NCBI GenBank assembly: GCA_039029535.1
Contig: JBCCFW010000006.1
Location: forward strand, 1 to 64,000
Length of the DNA: 64,000 nt
Source: JBCCFW01 sp039029535
Lineage (GTDB): Bacteria; Acidobacteriota; JBCCFW01
Direction: 5' to 3'
Shown: positions 39,619 to 47,483 of the stretch, one piece after another
Layout of the letters: every line of letters begins with the position of its first letter
Position numbering within the stretch: the first letter of the stretch is position 1
The notes under the pieces: model-generated
Databases searched by the model: none
Told to the model about the DNA's origin: nothing
The model's input: only the letters and a program-made list of their open reading frames with translations
Position numbers and translations under genes: made by a program

Positions 39619-40170
39619 GTGAACGCGCTCGACGTGGCGATCGTCGCCATCGCCTGCATCCCCACGCTGATCGGGCTCGCCAAGGGCCTGGTGAACGTCG
39701 GGACGGCCCTGGTCGGCACCTGGGCGGCCTTCCTGCTCGCCCCCCTCATCGCCTCCCTCCTGCACGGCCCCCTGCGCTCGGCGCTAGGTCACGAGGGGCT
39801 GGCGGAGGTTCTCGCCTACGCGGCGGGATTCGTCACCGTGCTGCTGGCCGTCGGCGTGGCGGGCTGGCTCCTGACTCGGTCGCTCAAGAAGCTCGACCTC
39901 AACTGGGTGAACCGACTCGGCGGCGCCTTCCTGGGCCTGGCCTGCGGCATCCTGCTCTCGGGCGTGCTCGTCGCGGCGGTGAATTACGTGGGCCCCTCGT
40001 CGGCCCTTCGCCAGGGCTCGGTCCTCGCGGGGCCACTGACCTTCGTCACCGGCTGGCTCGTCCGCTTGCCCGAACGCCAGACCGAGGGCGAGGCGGAACC
40101 GTCGGACGGCGGGACCGAGGAGGGCGCGCCTGCCTCGACCCCGGCCACTGCACCCGCGACGGGCGGTTGA
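39619..40170 (+). CDS. CvpA-family inner-membrane protein
   Basis: The 183-residue protein starts at GTG 39619 with NALDVAIVAIACIPTLIGLAKG, the family's opening. Four membrane segments follow, including VGTALVGTWAAFLLAPLIASLL, AYAAGFVTVLLAVGVAGWLL and GGAFLGLACGILLSGVLVAAV. The C-terminus is acidic and Pro-rich. CvpA proteins affect envelope stability and colicin V production in E. coli, but the biochemical role is not settled. The LytM peptidase gene begins 109 bp downstream on the same strand. Confidence 0.82.
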   Translation: MNALDVAIVAIACIPTLIGLAKGLVNVGTALVGTWAAFLLAPLIASLLHGPLRSALGHEGLAEVLAYAAGFVTVLLAVGVAGWLLTRSLKKLDLNWVNRLGGAFLGLACGILLSGVLVAAVNYVGPSSALRQGSVLAGPLTFVTGWLVRLPERQTEGEAEPSDGGTEEGAPASTPATAPATGG

Positions 40171-40279
40171 TCGGCCTCGCCCCCGCCCTGGTTCCCTCGC
40201 GAACGGGGCGGCATGATGACGAGGCGGTTCGGGTCGCCTCCACTTTCCAGCGACGCCCCGTCCGCTCAGGCCGTCGCCC

Positions 40280-41365
40280 GTGACCCAGCGACCGCGAAAC
40301 CACCTCGTCGTCAAGCTCTTCCCGTCCCTGCCTCGAGCAGGCTTCGGGGGACGCTGGCTGACCCAGTGGCTGGAGCGGAACTTCTTCTACCGGGAGTACC
40401 GCTTCACGCCCTGGAAGTCCGCCCTGGTCGTCCTTGGGCTGCTGCTGGGCGTGACCTGGTGCGTGGTGTCCCTGCTCTTCAGCTGGCTGGCTCTCGAGCG
40501 GGCCGAGGCCCTGCGACTCGACGTGGTCCAGCGTCAGCAGCAGGCGCGCGACGCCCGCTGGGAGGCAGCCCTCGCCCGACGCGATGCCGCCGTGCTGGAG
40601 GCGCGACTGGCCCCCCTCGACGACCGTGTCCAGCGGCTCTCGCGGCTGGGTCGCGACCTCGCGATCATCACGGGGATGGACGACCTCGCCGCCGAGCTCG
40701 ACGACGCGATCCACGCGGAGCAGCCCGAGGATCGCGCCATCGCCGATGCCCAGCTCTCCCTGGAAGAGCTCGAGCAGCGCTACGACCGGCTGTCGGCCCA
40801 TGCCGACAACCTCGAGTTCGAGCTCGCGCACACGCCCTCGATCTCGCCGCTGGACCCCGGGTTCGTGCCGACCGACCGCTACGGCTACCGCGTCCTGCGG
40901 GGGCTCATGGCAGCGTCGGGTGGGAAGAGCCGGCAGTTCCACGCGGGCCTGGACCTCGCCGCCCCCACCGGCACGCCGGTCCACGCGACCGCCGACGGCA
41001 CGGTGCACTACGCCGGCCGGGTGTCCCGCAAGCAGAACGCCCGGGTCGCCAACTACGGCAACTTCGTCGTCCTCGACCATGGGAACGGAATCCGCACGGT
41101 CTACGCCCACTGCGACCGCCTGGCGGCCGAATCCGGGGCGGAGGTCCGGCGTGGCGACCTCATCGGCTGGGTCGGCTCGACGGGACGCTCGACCGGCCCG
41201 CACCTGCACTACGAGGTCATCGTGGACGGCCGGCCCCAGGACCCCGAGCTCTTCATCCTCGACATCGACATCCCCGGCCGGCGGGTGAAGGTCGAGCGCG
41301 ATACCAGCCCCTCTCCCATCATGGAGGAGGTTGATAGACTCTTGCCCCCCGGCGGAGGCAAGTAG
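40280..41365 (+). CDS. LytM/M23-family membrane-anchored peptidoglycan endopeptidase
   Basis: The 361-residue protein has one membrane helix (about 46-68, SALVVLGLLLGVTWCVVSLLF), a periplasmic coiled coil (70-185) and a C-terminal M23 domain. The zinc and active-site motifs are complete: HAGLD (HxxxD), YAHC and HLHYEV (HxH). It should therefore be able to cleave peptidoglycan crosslinks, unlike degenerate EnvC/NlpD activators. It lies 23 bp upstream of the bactofilin-like gene, a common M23-bactofilin pairing for cell-shape control. It starts at GTG 40280 and ends in TAG. Confidence 0.92.
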   Translation: MTQRPRNHLVVKLFPSLPRAGFGGRWLTQWLERNFFYREYRFTPWKSALVVLGLLLGVTWCVVSLLFSWLALERAEALRLDVVQRQQQARDARWEAALARRDAAVLEARLAPLDDRVQRLSRLGRDLAIITGMDDLAAELDDAIHAEQPEDRAIADAQLSLEELEQRYDRLSAHADNLEFELAHTPSISPLDPGFVPTDRYGYRVLRGLMAASGGKSRQFHAGLDLAAPTGTPVHATADGTVHYAGRVSRKQNARVANYGNFVVLDHGNGIRTVYAHCDRLAAESGAEVRRGDLIGWVGSTGRSTGPHLHYEVIVDGRPQDPELFILDIDIPGRRVKVERDTSPSPIMEEVDRLLPPGGGK

Positions 41366-41388
41366 CCCGGCTTTCGAGAGGCTCCCCC

Positions 41389-42123
41389 ATGGCAGACGAA
41401 CGCTCTCAGACCCTGGACATTCCCGAGGGAACCAGCTTCGAGTTCAAGGACGGCAAGCTGATCTTCGGGCACGAGTCCGACATCTACATCCGGACCAACC
41501 TGGGCGGCTACAAGTTCGCCAAGATCTTCTCGAAGCACGGCTCGGTCCGCGTGCTCCCGCCCCAGGGCGTGGAGTTCGAGGTCGACGAGATCGAGGCCCT
41601 CGAGGGCGACGTCCAGGTCGACGGCTTCGTGCGGGTGCAGACGGCGCGCTCCGCGTCGATCACCTTCCACGAAGGGCGTCTCACCGCCGACCGTCTCGAG
41701 GCGACGCAGGGCATCGTCCTCGATGGCGGCACCGTCTCGGTGCTGCACGCCAAGGCGCCTTCGGTGAACATCGGCGAGAAGACCGAGGGCACCTGCCTGG
41801 TGGTCGAGTCCGACAAGCCCATGGGTCCCGTCCGCGTGCACGGTGGGTTCGGCAGCATCGACGAGGCGAAGAAGCTCTTCGATCGCTTCGCAGGCCTCGG
41901 CAGCGCGAGCAGCAGCAGCGGCGGAAGCGCGAGCAGCAGCAGCGCTCCGGCCACGCCGGCGGCCTCGGCCGAGACGACCTCGGGTCAGTCTGGCAAGCCC
42001 CTGGAGAGCACCCAGGAGATCCCGGCCCAGGCCATCGCCCAGGCCGTCCAGGCCGACAAGCCCGCCGAGCCGACCTCGACTCCGCCGCTCCCGAAGTCCT
42101 CGGTGTTCAGGAAGAGAAAGTAA
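41389..42123 (+). CDS. Bactofilin-like polymer-forming protein
   Basis: The 244-residue cytoplasmic protein has a central region of short beta-strand repeats (GDVQVDGFVRVQTARS, ASITFHEGRLTADRLEATQG, IVLDGGTVSVLHAKAPSV) compatible with a bactofilin beta-helix. A Ser/Ala/Pro-rich low-complexity tail follows and ends in a basic SVFRKRK. It directly follows the LytM gene, as bactofilins often do, where they position M23 enzymes. The N-terminal 60 residues (SFEFKDGKLIFGHESDIYIR) are not the usual short disordered tail, so the family call is tentative. Confidence 0.55.
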   Translation: MADERSQTLDIPEGTSFEFKDGKLIFGHESDIYIRTNLGGYKFAKIFSKHGSVRVLPPQGVEFEVDEIEALEGDVQVDGFVRVQTARSASITFHEGRLTADRLEATQGIVLDGGTVSVLHAKAPSVNIGEKTEGTCLVVESDKPMGPVRVHGGFGSIDEAKKLFDRFAGLGSASSSSGGSASSSSAPATPAASAETTSGQSGKPLESTQEIPAQAIAQAVQADKPAEPTSTPPLPKSSVFRKRK

Positions 42124-42481
42124 GCGAGTCGACGCCGACCACTACCCGGAAGCTCCTCGCAACGAAATCGCGAGGAGCGCCGGTGCGTCGGATTCGGCCA
42201 TGAGCCGAGCGAGCGAGCCGAGGTCCCGTCCGTTTGGATCCGAGGAATGAGGCTACGCCGGTAGTTGAGGGCGAGCGAGTCGAGAGCGAAGGCCCGAGGA
42301 CGGCGTGCCGCCGCCCTTCGCGCTCACGTGTAGCTGAGGATCCTCGCAACGGAATCGCGAGGAGCGCCGGTACGTCGGATTCGGCCATGAGCCGAGCGAG
42401 CGAGCCGCAGGCTACGCCGGTAGCTGAGGACGAGCGAGTCGAGAGCGAAGGGCCGAAGACGGCGTGCCGCCGCCCTCGCGA
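42124..42481. repeat. Convergent intergenic gap with two tandem copies of the dispersed repeat
   Basis: This 358-bp stretch has no gene. Unit one (42152-42318) and unit two (42341-42476) share a CCTCGC...GCGAGG hairpin, GAGCGCCGGT, ATGAGCCGAGCGAGCG, a CTAC-GCCG-GTAG hairpin, GCGAGTCGAGAGCGAAG and CGTGCCGCCGCCCT. Unit one carries about 29 bp extra (42231-42250 region). Unit two ends 6 bp before the stop of the minus-strand gene, as in the array at 32401-32515. Confidence 0.85.
42152..42178. terminator. Hairpin after the bactofilin-like gene
   Basis: GCTCCTCGC (42152-42160) pairs perfectly with GCGAGGAGC (42170-42178) around a 9-nt A-rich loop. It has no T-run. A 7-bp version recurs at 42341-42363 in the next repeat unit. 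It may end transcription from the LytM-bactofilin operon or define the repeat's left end. Confidence 0.5.
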
Positions 42482-45400
42482 TCACTTGATGATCTTGGTG
42501 ACCAGCAATTCGGCCGTCAGATCACCCTCCAGCTCGGGGTGATCGCTCGACGACAGCACGGTGCCGACGCCGAAGGTGACGAAGGTGCCCCAGGGGCCGG
42601 GGACCGTGCCGGAGACGCCGGCGCCGACGTGGTCGCTCCACTCGCGGGCGTCCGGTCCGACGCTGGTCACGCCCTGACGGTCCCGCGTCCGCGCCAGGCC
42701 GATCTCGCCCGACACGCCGAAGCGGCCGAAGAGGTCCAGCCCGTACGACAGGTCCACCATGGCCAGGTCGTCGAAGTGCAGGCCCGAGCCGCCGAAGCCC
42801 GGGAGGTTGGGCTCACCGAACGAGCGGAACTGATGCTGGCTGAAGCGATCGAGCGAGCTGCCGCTGCGCCAGGCGGCTCCTACCGAGAGGCGCTGCGCAG
42901 CCGGTAGCAGCCACACGCCCTCGATGGATGCGCCGTAGCGCCAGTAGGAGTCCGGGCTCTCGGTGAGACCACTGCCGTCGTCGATGCCCCAGGGCTCCCA
43001 GTCGAGACGATGTCCTCGCTCGACGAAGGTCTTGAGCTCGATCGAGTCTCGACGCCATTCACCGTTGAGCCGCAAGCGAGCGACGAGCCCGTCCTCCGGC
43101 AAGACGAAGGCCGGGTCGGTGTCGTCGGTGTCGCTCCAGTTCTCGTGCTCGAGACGCAGGGCGAGACCGAGACGCCCCCCCTGCCCCATGGCTCGCGACA
43201 CGCCGACCTCGAGATGCGGCCGCCGCGCCTTGACCCGCAGCGCGTCGATCGTGCCCTCGCCCTGACGACGCAAGCGATCGCTGCGCGCGATGAAAGGAGC
43301 GAAGAGCTCGGCGTTGGCCTCGAAGCGCGAGTTGCCGATCTGAGGATCGGAGAGCGTGATCGTGTTGATGGCGCCGGCGAGGAAGGCATTGAGCTGCCAG
43401 CCCTTCCCACGGAAGTCGTGGTCGAGCCAGTTCACGCCCGCCAAGGGGAGCACGCCGGAGTAACCGGGGTCGTAGCGAGCCCCCGCGATCGCCAGGATCT
43501 TGCGCGTCGACGGATCGGACAGCTCCCGCTGGCCCTCCTCGTTCTTGCGCAGGTAGCGGAAGCCCTCCTCGGTGTCGCGCAGCACCTGATTGTCGGACGC
43601 CATGACCTCCGCGCGAACCCGGGCGAAGTCCGACGGGTTGAGCCGGTGGTCGCTGTAGTCCTGACGCATGTCGATGACCACCGTCGCACCGATGATGGTC
43701 ACCGCTCGCTGGATCTCCGAGTGCGTGATGACCATGACGTCGTCGCCTTCTGGCGTGGTCATGGTCTCGAAGTAGTCCGTGCGCTGATCGGACAGCAGTG
43801 GCGCCTCGAGCCCTTCCTCGACCGACTTCACGCGGAGACGCTGGAAGGTCACCGCATCGATCCAGATCGTCCCCTGCACGCGACGCGACTGCGTGGCCAG
43901 GGGCTCGAAGGACACCTTGAAGGCCGCACGATCGGAGACCGTCTCGCGTCCGAGCAAGCGGTACTGGTAGTGCTTGTCGAGGTACACGCCGAGCGGCGCG
44001 ACGGTCACCTTCTCCGGCTGCAGCAGCGGAAGCTCGGGGAGCTTGTTCTTGCCCTTGAGAGGTGCGCCGTTGACGAAGTATTGCCGGTTCTCAACCTCGC
44101 GGAGCCCGTCCTCTTCGAGGTAGCCACCGTCGATGCGCACCTCGATGGCCCGACCCGAGCCGCCCAGGCGGTAGCGCATCTGCGTCGAGAGCTCGGCGGT
44201 CCAGCGTGAGAGCGCTCGCTGCTCGCGAGCCTGCACGCGCAGGTAGCGCGACATGACCTCGTCGACCGTCCACTCGCGCTCGGACGCGACGGCGATGTCC
44301 TCGTCGAGATCGTCTAAGCGCTCGCGTCGAGCGAGCTCGAGGACCAGCGGTCGATCGGCCAGCTCGAGTCGCAGTCGCGAGCGGTCCTCGGCGTCGATGC
44401 GCAGCAAGCCGGGCAGTCGCCCCGAGCGCTCCCCGGCCGGATCGTGAAGTCGGGGGTCGTCGAGCGCGGAGGAGGAGAAGTGCAGGACCACCGCGTCCGG
44501 TCCGCCAGCGGCTGGCTGGACCACGATGCGCGAGGAGAGGTCGGGCAGCACCCAGCGCTGCCACGTCACGCCGCCGGCAGGCTCGACGCGGACGAAGGGC
44601 TCACCCACCTCGACGGCCGGTCGGGCCTCCGGCGGCAGGGCGTTGCCCAGCACCGCCAGGCCGGCGAGCTCGTCCTCGCTCAGCGTGCTGGCCGAGAGCA
44701 CCGCCAGCTCGGGCCCCGTGCCGAGCAGCTCGAGGGCCGCGCGCCAGGCCTCACCGGCACCGGCGGCAGTCCGCTCGACGTGGGCTGCCGTGCCGTCCTC
44801 CCGGGCCAGGAGCGAGCGAATCGACGCCCGCGAGCCGGCGTCGAGCCCCGCGTGGACGTACCCGGCCAGGAAGGGAGCGACGCCCTGGGCGAGCAGCTCC
44901 TGCTGACGGGCCAGGGGATCGCCGGCGACTGGGACCGCGCCGGCCCAGGTCGGCAGGCGCGGGTCGCCGGCGGCCACCGCCAGCGAGGTCTTCTTGAGGA
45001 GGAAGGCCTGCTCCTTGACGCCGGGGGCGGTCGCATCGGCGGCCCAGCCAGTGGCCACGATGGCCACGGGGATCTCGAGCTTCGAGCAACGTCCGGCCAG
45101 CTCGGTGACGAAGTCGTCCCAGCCTGCCTGCTCGCCGGCCACCAGCGGGCTGTCGTGGCCCTCGGGCGTGGGCCCCACGACCTCGAAGAGCAGGCCGGAG
45201 AGCCCCTCCTCGGCCACCCGCGTGAGTCGGTCGACGGCGTCCCAGTCGCGGAGCCCGGGCAGTGCTTCGATCTCGTTCCAGGGCACGCGGACCCAGAGGG
45301 TCGGCGAGCGCTCCTCACCCGGGCTCAGGGCCGCCAGGTCGGAGGCGACGGCGACGGCGCGGCCGAGCTCGGTCGAGAGCGCCAGGCCCCGCGGGCCTTC

Positions 45401-45538
45401 CTTTCGCTCCGCCGAGTCTTGGGCCGTCACGGCCACCGCCGATAGCAGGAAACAGAGCCCTGCCGCCCGGATGGCGCGTCGGCCCGCTGGTGTAGTCTTG
45501 GCGGCTCTTTCGATGACCCGCGACTCGCTCTGGCTCAT
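42482..45538 (-). CDS. Large exported, probably outer-membrane beta-barrel protein of unknown function
   Basis: The 1018-residue protein has a signal peptide (GLCFLLSAVAVTAQDS). The first 340 residues form a mixed domain with short hydrophobic strands (PVAIVATGWAADA, GPELAVLSAS) that I do not recognise. The middle (about 430-640) is beta-rich (IEVRIDGGYLEEDG, VQGTIWIDAVTFQRLRV, VVIDMRQDYSDHR) and recalls the LolA/RseB-like fold of outer-membrane lipoprotein-sorting-related proteins. The last 330 residues look like amphipathic barrel strands (LEVGVSRAMGQGGRLGLAL, AMVDLSYGLDLFGRFGV). The chain ends in IIK, not the aromatic residue of a classical barrel signal. It is a single gene between a repeat array and rsmA. 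Confidence 0.6.
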   Translation of the reverse strand: MSQSESRVIERAAKTTPAGRRAIRAAGLCFLLSAVAVTAQDSAERKEGPRGLALSTELGRAVAVASDLAALSPGEERSPTLWVRVPWNEIEALPGLRDWDAVDRLTRVAEEGLSGLLFEVVGPTPEGHDSPLVAGEQAGWDDFVTELAGRCSKLEIPVAIVATGWAADATAPGVKEQAFLLKKTSLAVAAGDPRLPTWAGAVPVAGDPLARQQELLAQGVAPFLAGYVHAGLDAGSRASIRSLLAREDGTAAHVERTAAGAGEAWRAALELLGTGPELAVLSASTLSEDELAGLAVLGNALPPEARPAVEVGEPFVRVEPAGGVTWQRWVLPDLSSRIVVQPAAGGPDAVVLHFSSSALDDPRLHDPAGERSGRLPGLLRIDAEDRSRLRLELADRPLVLELARRERLDDLDEDIAVASEREWTVDEVMSRYLRVQAREQRALSRWTAELSTQMRYRLGGSGRAIEVRIDGGYLEEDGLREVENRQYFVNGAPLKGKNKLPELPLLQPEKVTVAPLGVYLDKHYQYRLLGRETVSDRAAFKVSFEPLATQSRRVQGTIWIDAVTFQRLRVKSVEEGLEAPLLSDQRTDYFETMTTPEGDDVMVITHSEIQRAVTIIGATVVIDMRQDYSDHRLNPSDFARVRAEVMASDNQVLRDTEEGFRYLRKNEEGQRELSDPSTRKILAIAGARYDPGYSGVLPLAGVNWLDHDFRGKGWQLNAFLAGAINTITLSDPQIGNSRFEANAELFAPFIARSDRLRRQGEGTIDALRVKARRPHLEVGVSRAMGQGGRLGLALRLEHENWSDTDDTDPAFVLPEDGLVARLRLNGEWRRDSIELKTFVERGHRLDWEPWGIDDGSGLTESPDSYWRYGASIEGVWLLPAAQRLSVGAAWRSGSSLDRFSQHQFRSFGEPNLPGFGGSGLHFDDLAMVDLSYGLDLFGRFGVSGEIGLARTRDRQGVTSVGPDAREWSDHVGAGVSGTVPGPWGTFVTFGVGTVLSSSDHPELEGDLTAELLVTKIIK

Positions 45539-45685
45539 GCATCCCCCGGACGTGGTCGGACCGCCGTTTCGTCACCTCGGCCACCGCGCCGTTCTTCCGT
45601 TGCTTGCAGGCCCGAAAGACTAGCTCGAAACCCGGCCGAAGCAAGGTGACCTTCGGCGCTTGATTCGACCAGGGACCCGCGCGCC

Positions 45686-46504
45686 GTGAGCTCTCGCCGC
45701 CGCTTCGGACAACACTTCCTCGTCAACCGGGGCGTCGTCGATCGGATCGTCGAGGCGGCCGAGCTCTCCGGTGACGACGTGGTGCTCGAGATCGGGCCGG
45801 GCAAGGGAGCCCTCACCGAGCCGCTGGTGGCGTCCGGACAGCGGGTCGTCGCACTCGAGATCGACCGTGACCTCGTCGCCGAGTTCCCCCCGGCGCTGAC
45901 CGAGGCCGAGAGCTTCACGCTGGTCGAGGCCGACGCGAACCGCGCCGACTGGCGCTCCGTCCTCCCCTCGCTCGACGGCGCCCGAGTGAAGCTCCTCTCG
46001 AACCTGCCCTACGAGAGCTCGAGCCCGCTCATCGTCCGCTACCTCGAGACCAGCCTGCGCGACGACAGTTTCGATCTCGCCGTGCTCATGATGCAGCTCG
46101 AGGTGGCCCAGCGTCTCGCCGCCGAGCCCGGGAGCAAGAACCACGGCAGCCTCGCCGCGCTCGCTCGCGCGACCCACTCGATCGAGACCGTCGTCGACGT
46201 CTCGCCCGGCTCGTTCCGTCCACCTCCGAAGGTGCAGTCCCGCGTGCTGCGCCTGCGTCCGCTCGAGCGCCCCCTGCTGGCGGCCGACGAGCACGCCGGC
46301 TACGCCGCCTTCCTCCGTCTCGCCTTCAGCCAGCGTCGCAAGCAGCTCGCCGGCTTGCTCCACGGAAACGGCGGGCTCGACCGCGAGGGCTGGAGCGCTC
46401 AGCTCCGAAGGCTCGGACATCCGCCCACGGTGCGTGCCGAGGCGCTGTCCCCCGAGGAGCTCGTCGCGCTCTTCCGTCAGTCCGTGCTGGAGACCACGTC
46501 GTGA
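45686..46504 (+). CDS. rsmA: 16S rRNA adenine dimethyltransferase (KsgA)
   Basis: The enzyme dimethylates two adjacent adenines in 16S rRNA helix 45, using S-adenosylmethionine. The 272-residue protein has RRRFGQHFLVN at the start, the SAM-binding EIGPGKGALTEPL, ALEIDRDL, the catalytic SNLPYESSSPLI, and the C-terminal helical region (FLRLAFSQRRKQLAGLL). It starts at GTG 45686. Its stop overlaps the uppP start (GTGA), so the two genes are translationally coupled. Confidence 0.95.
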   Translation: MSSRRRFGQHFLVNRGVVDRIVEAAELSGDDVVLEIGPGKGALTEPLVASGQRVVALEIDRDLVAEFPPALTEAESFTLVEADANRADWRSVLPSLDGARVKLLSNLPYESSSPLIVRYLETSLRDDSFDLAVLMMQLEVAQRLAAEPGSKNHGSLAALARATHSIETVVDVSPGSFRPPPKVQSRVLRLRPLERPLLAADEHAGYAAFLRLAFSQRRKQLAGLLHGNGGLDREGWSAQLRRLGHPPTVRAEALSPEELVALFRQSVLETTS

Positions 46505-47313
46505 GCTGGCTCGAAGCGATCATCCTCGCCATCGTCCAGGGGCTCACCGAGTTCCTGCCCGTCTCGTCGTCGGGACATCTCGCCCTGAGCCAGGCGCTCA
46601 TGAAGATCGAGACGGGCGGGGTCTTCTACGACGTGCTCCTCCACGTCGCGACCATGCTGTCGGTCGTCGTCGTCTTCCGGCGCGAGCTCCTCGCGCTGCT
46701 CGACGCACGCCTCCCCGGCGAGGACGGCGCGCAGGCGCGCAAGGTGGTGCTGCTCATCGTGGCGAGCTTCATCCCCACGGGAATCATCGGCCTGTCTCTT
46801 CGTGGGCTCGCCACGACCGCCTTCGATCGACCGGCCTGGGTCGGCGCCGGCCTGCTGTTCACGTCCATCGCCTTGCTCGCGGTCGCCCGCCGCACGGGTG
46901 ACGAAGCCGCCGACGGCGGCACGGCCCTCGCGGACCTCGCGACCCTGTCGCCCCTGCAGGCGACCCTCATCGGCGTGGCCCAGGGCTGCGCCGTGTGGCC
47001 GGGCATCAGCCGCTCGGGGAGCACCATCGCCTGCGCGCTCGGGCTGGGAGTCGCTCCGAAGACGGCCGCACGCTTCTCGCTGATGATCTCGCTCCCGGTC
47101 ATCGCCGCCGGATTCCTGCTCGAGGCCCTCAAGCTCGAGGGCCTGCCGGCGACCTGGCCCGCCCAAGCTCTCGGAGCGGTGGTCGCCTTCGGCGTCGGGC
47201 TGCTCGCGATCCGCTGGTTGCTGGCCGCCGTCCGGGGGCGTCCGCAGCTCCTGGCCTACGCCGCTTACACGGCCATCCTGGGCAGCCTCGCCATCTTCCT
47301 GGGCTCGCGCTGA
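46501..47313 (+). CDS. uppP: Undecaprenyl-diphosphatase (UppP/BacA)
   Basis: This inner-membrane enzyme recycles undecaprenyl diphosphate to the monophosphate carrier used in peptidoglycan and other envelope polymers. The 270-residue product carries both family motifs, QGLTEFLPVSSSGHL and GISRSGSTIACALGLG, spread over about eight membrane helices. It starts with GTG 46501 and overlaps rsmA by 4 nt. uppS, the synthase of the same carrier, is also in this window (59484-60266). Confidence 0.97.
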   Translation: MSWLEAIILAIVQGLTEFLPVSSSGHLALSQALMKIETGGVFYDVLLHVATMLSVVVVFRRELLALLDARLPGEDGAQARKVVLLIVASFIPTGIIGLSLRGLATTAFDRPAWVGAGLLFTSIALLAVARRTGDEAADGGTALADLATLSPLQATLIGVAQGCAVWPGISRSGSTIACALGLGVAPKTAARFSLMISLPVIAAGFLLEALKLEGLPATWPAQALGAVVAFGVGLLAIRWLLAAVRGRPQLLAYAAYTAILGSLAIFLGSR

Positions 47314-47366
47314 GCCTGGGTCGACGAGGCCCGCTTCGACTCACCGCCACGTGGTCGGCACCGGCG

Positions 47367-47395
47367 TTGACAAGATCGGCCCGAAACCTGAAAAT
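47367..47395 (+). promoter_or_regulatory. Sigma-70-type promoter upstream of ftsK
   Basis: A perfect TTGACA (47367-47372) is followed by a 17-bp spacer and GAAAAT (47390-47395; four of six consensus bases). It lies about 90 bp upstream of the ftsK start in a gap of 170 bp. It is the best-looking promoter in the window. Confidence 0.6.
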
Positions 47396-47483
47396 TCCGT
47401 CCTCTAGTGGGTGAGTGGTTCGGACACCGGACCGGTCGGCGGGACACCGTCTACCGGGGCCGACGTGTCGAGCCGGAGGCGCC

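Noticed and set aside
42193..42480. Short open frames starting MSRASEP in the third repeat array, also MSRAS in the second
   Set aside because: They come from the conserved ATGAGCCGAGCGAGCG block, are in different frames or broken between copies, and lack ribosome-binding sites. The conserved signal looks structural, not coding.
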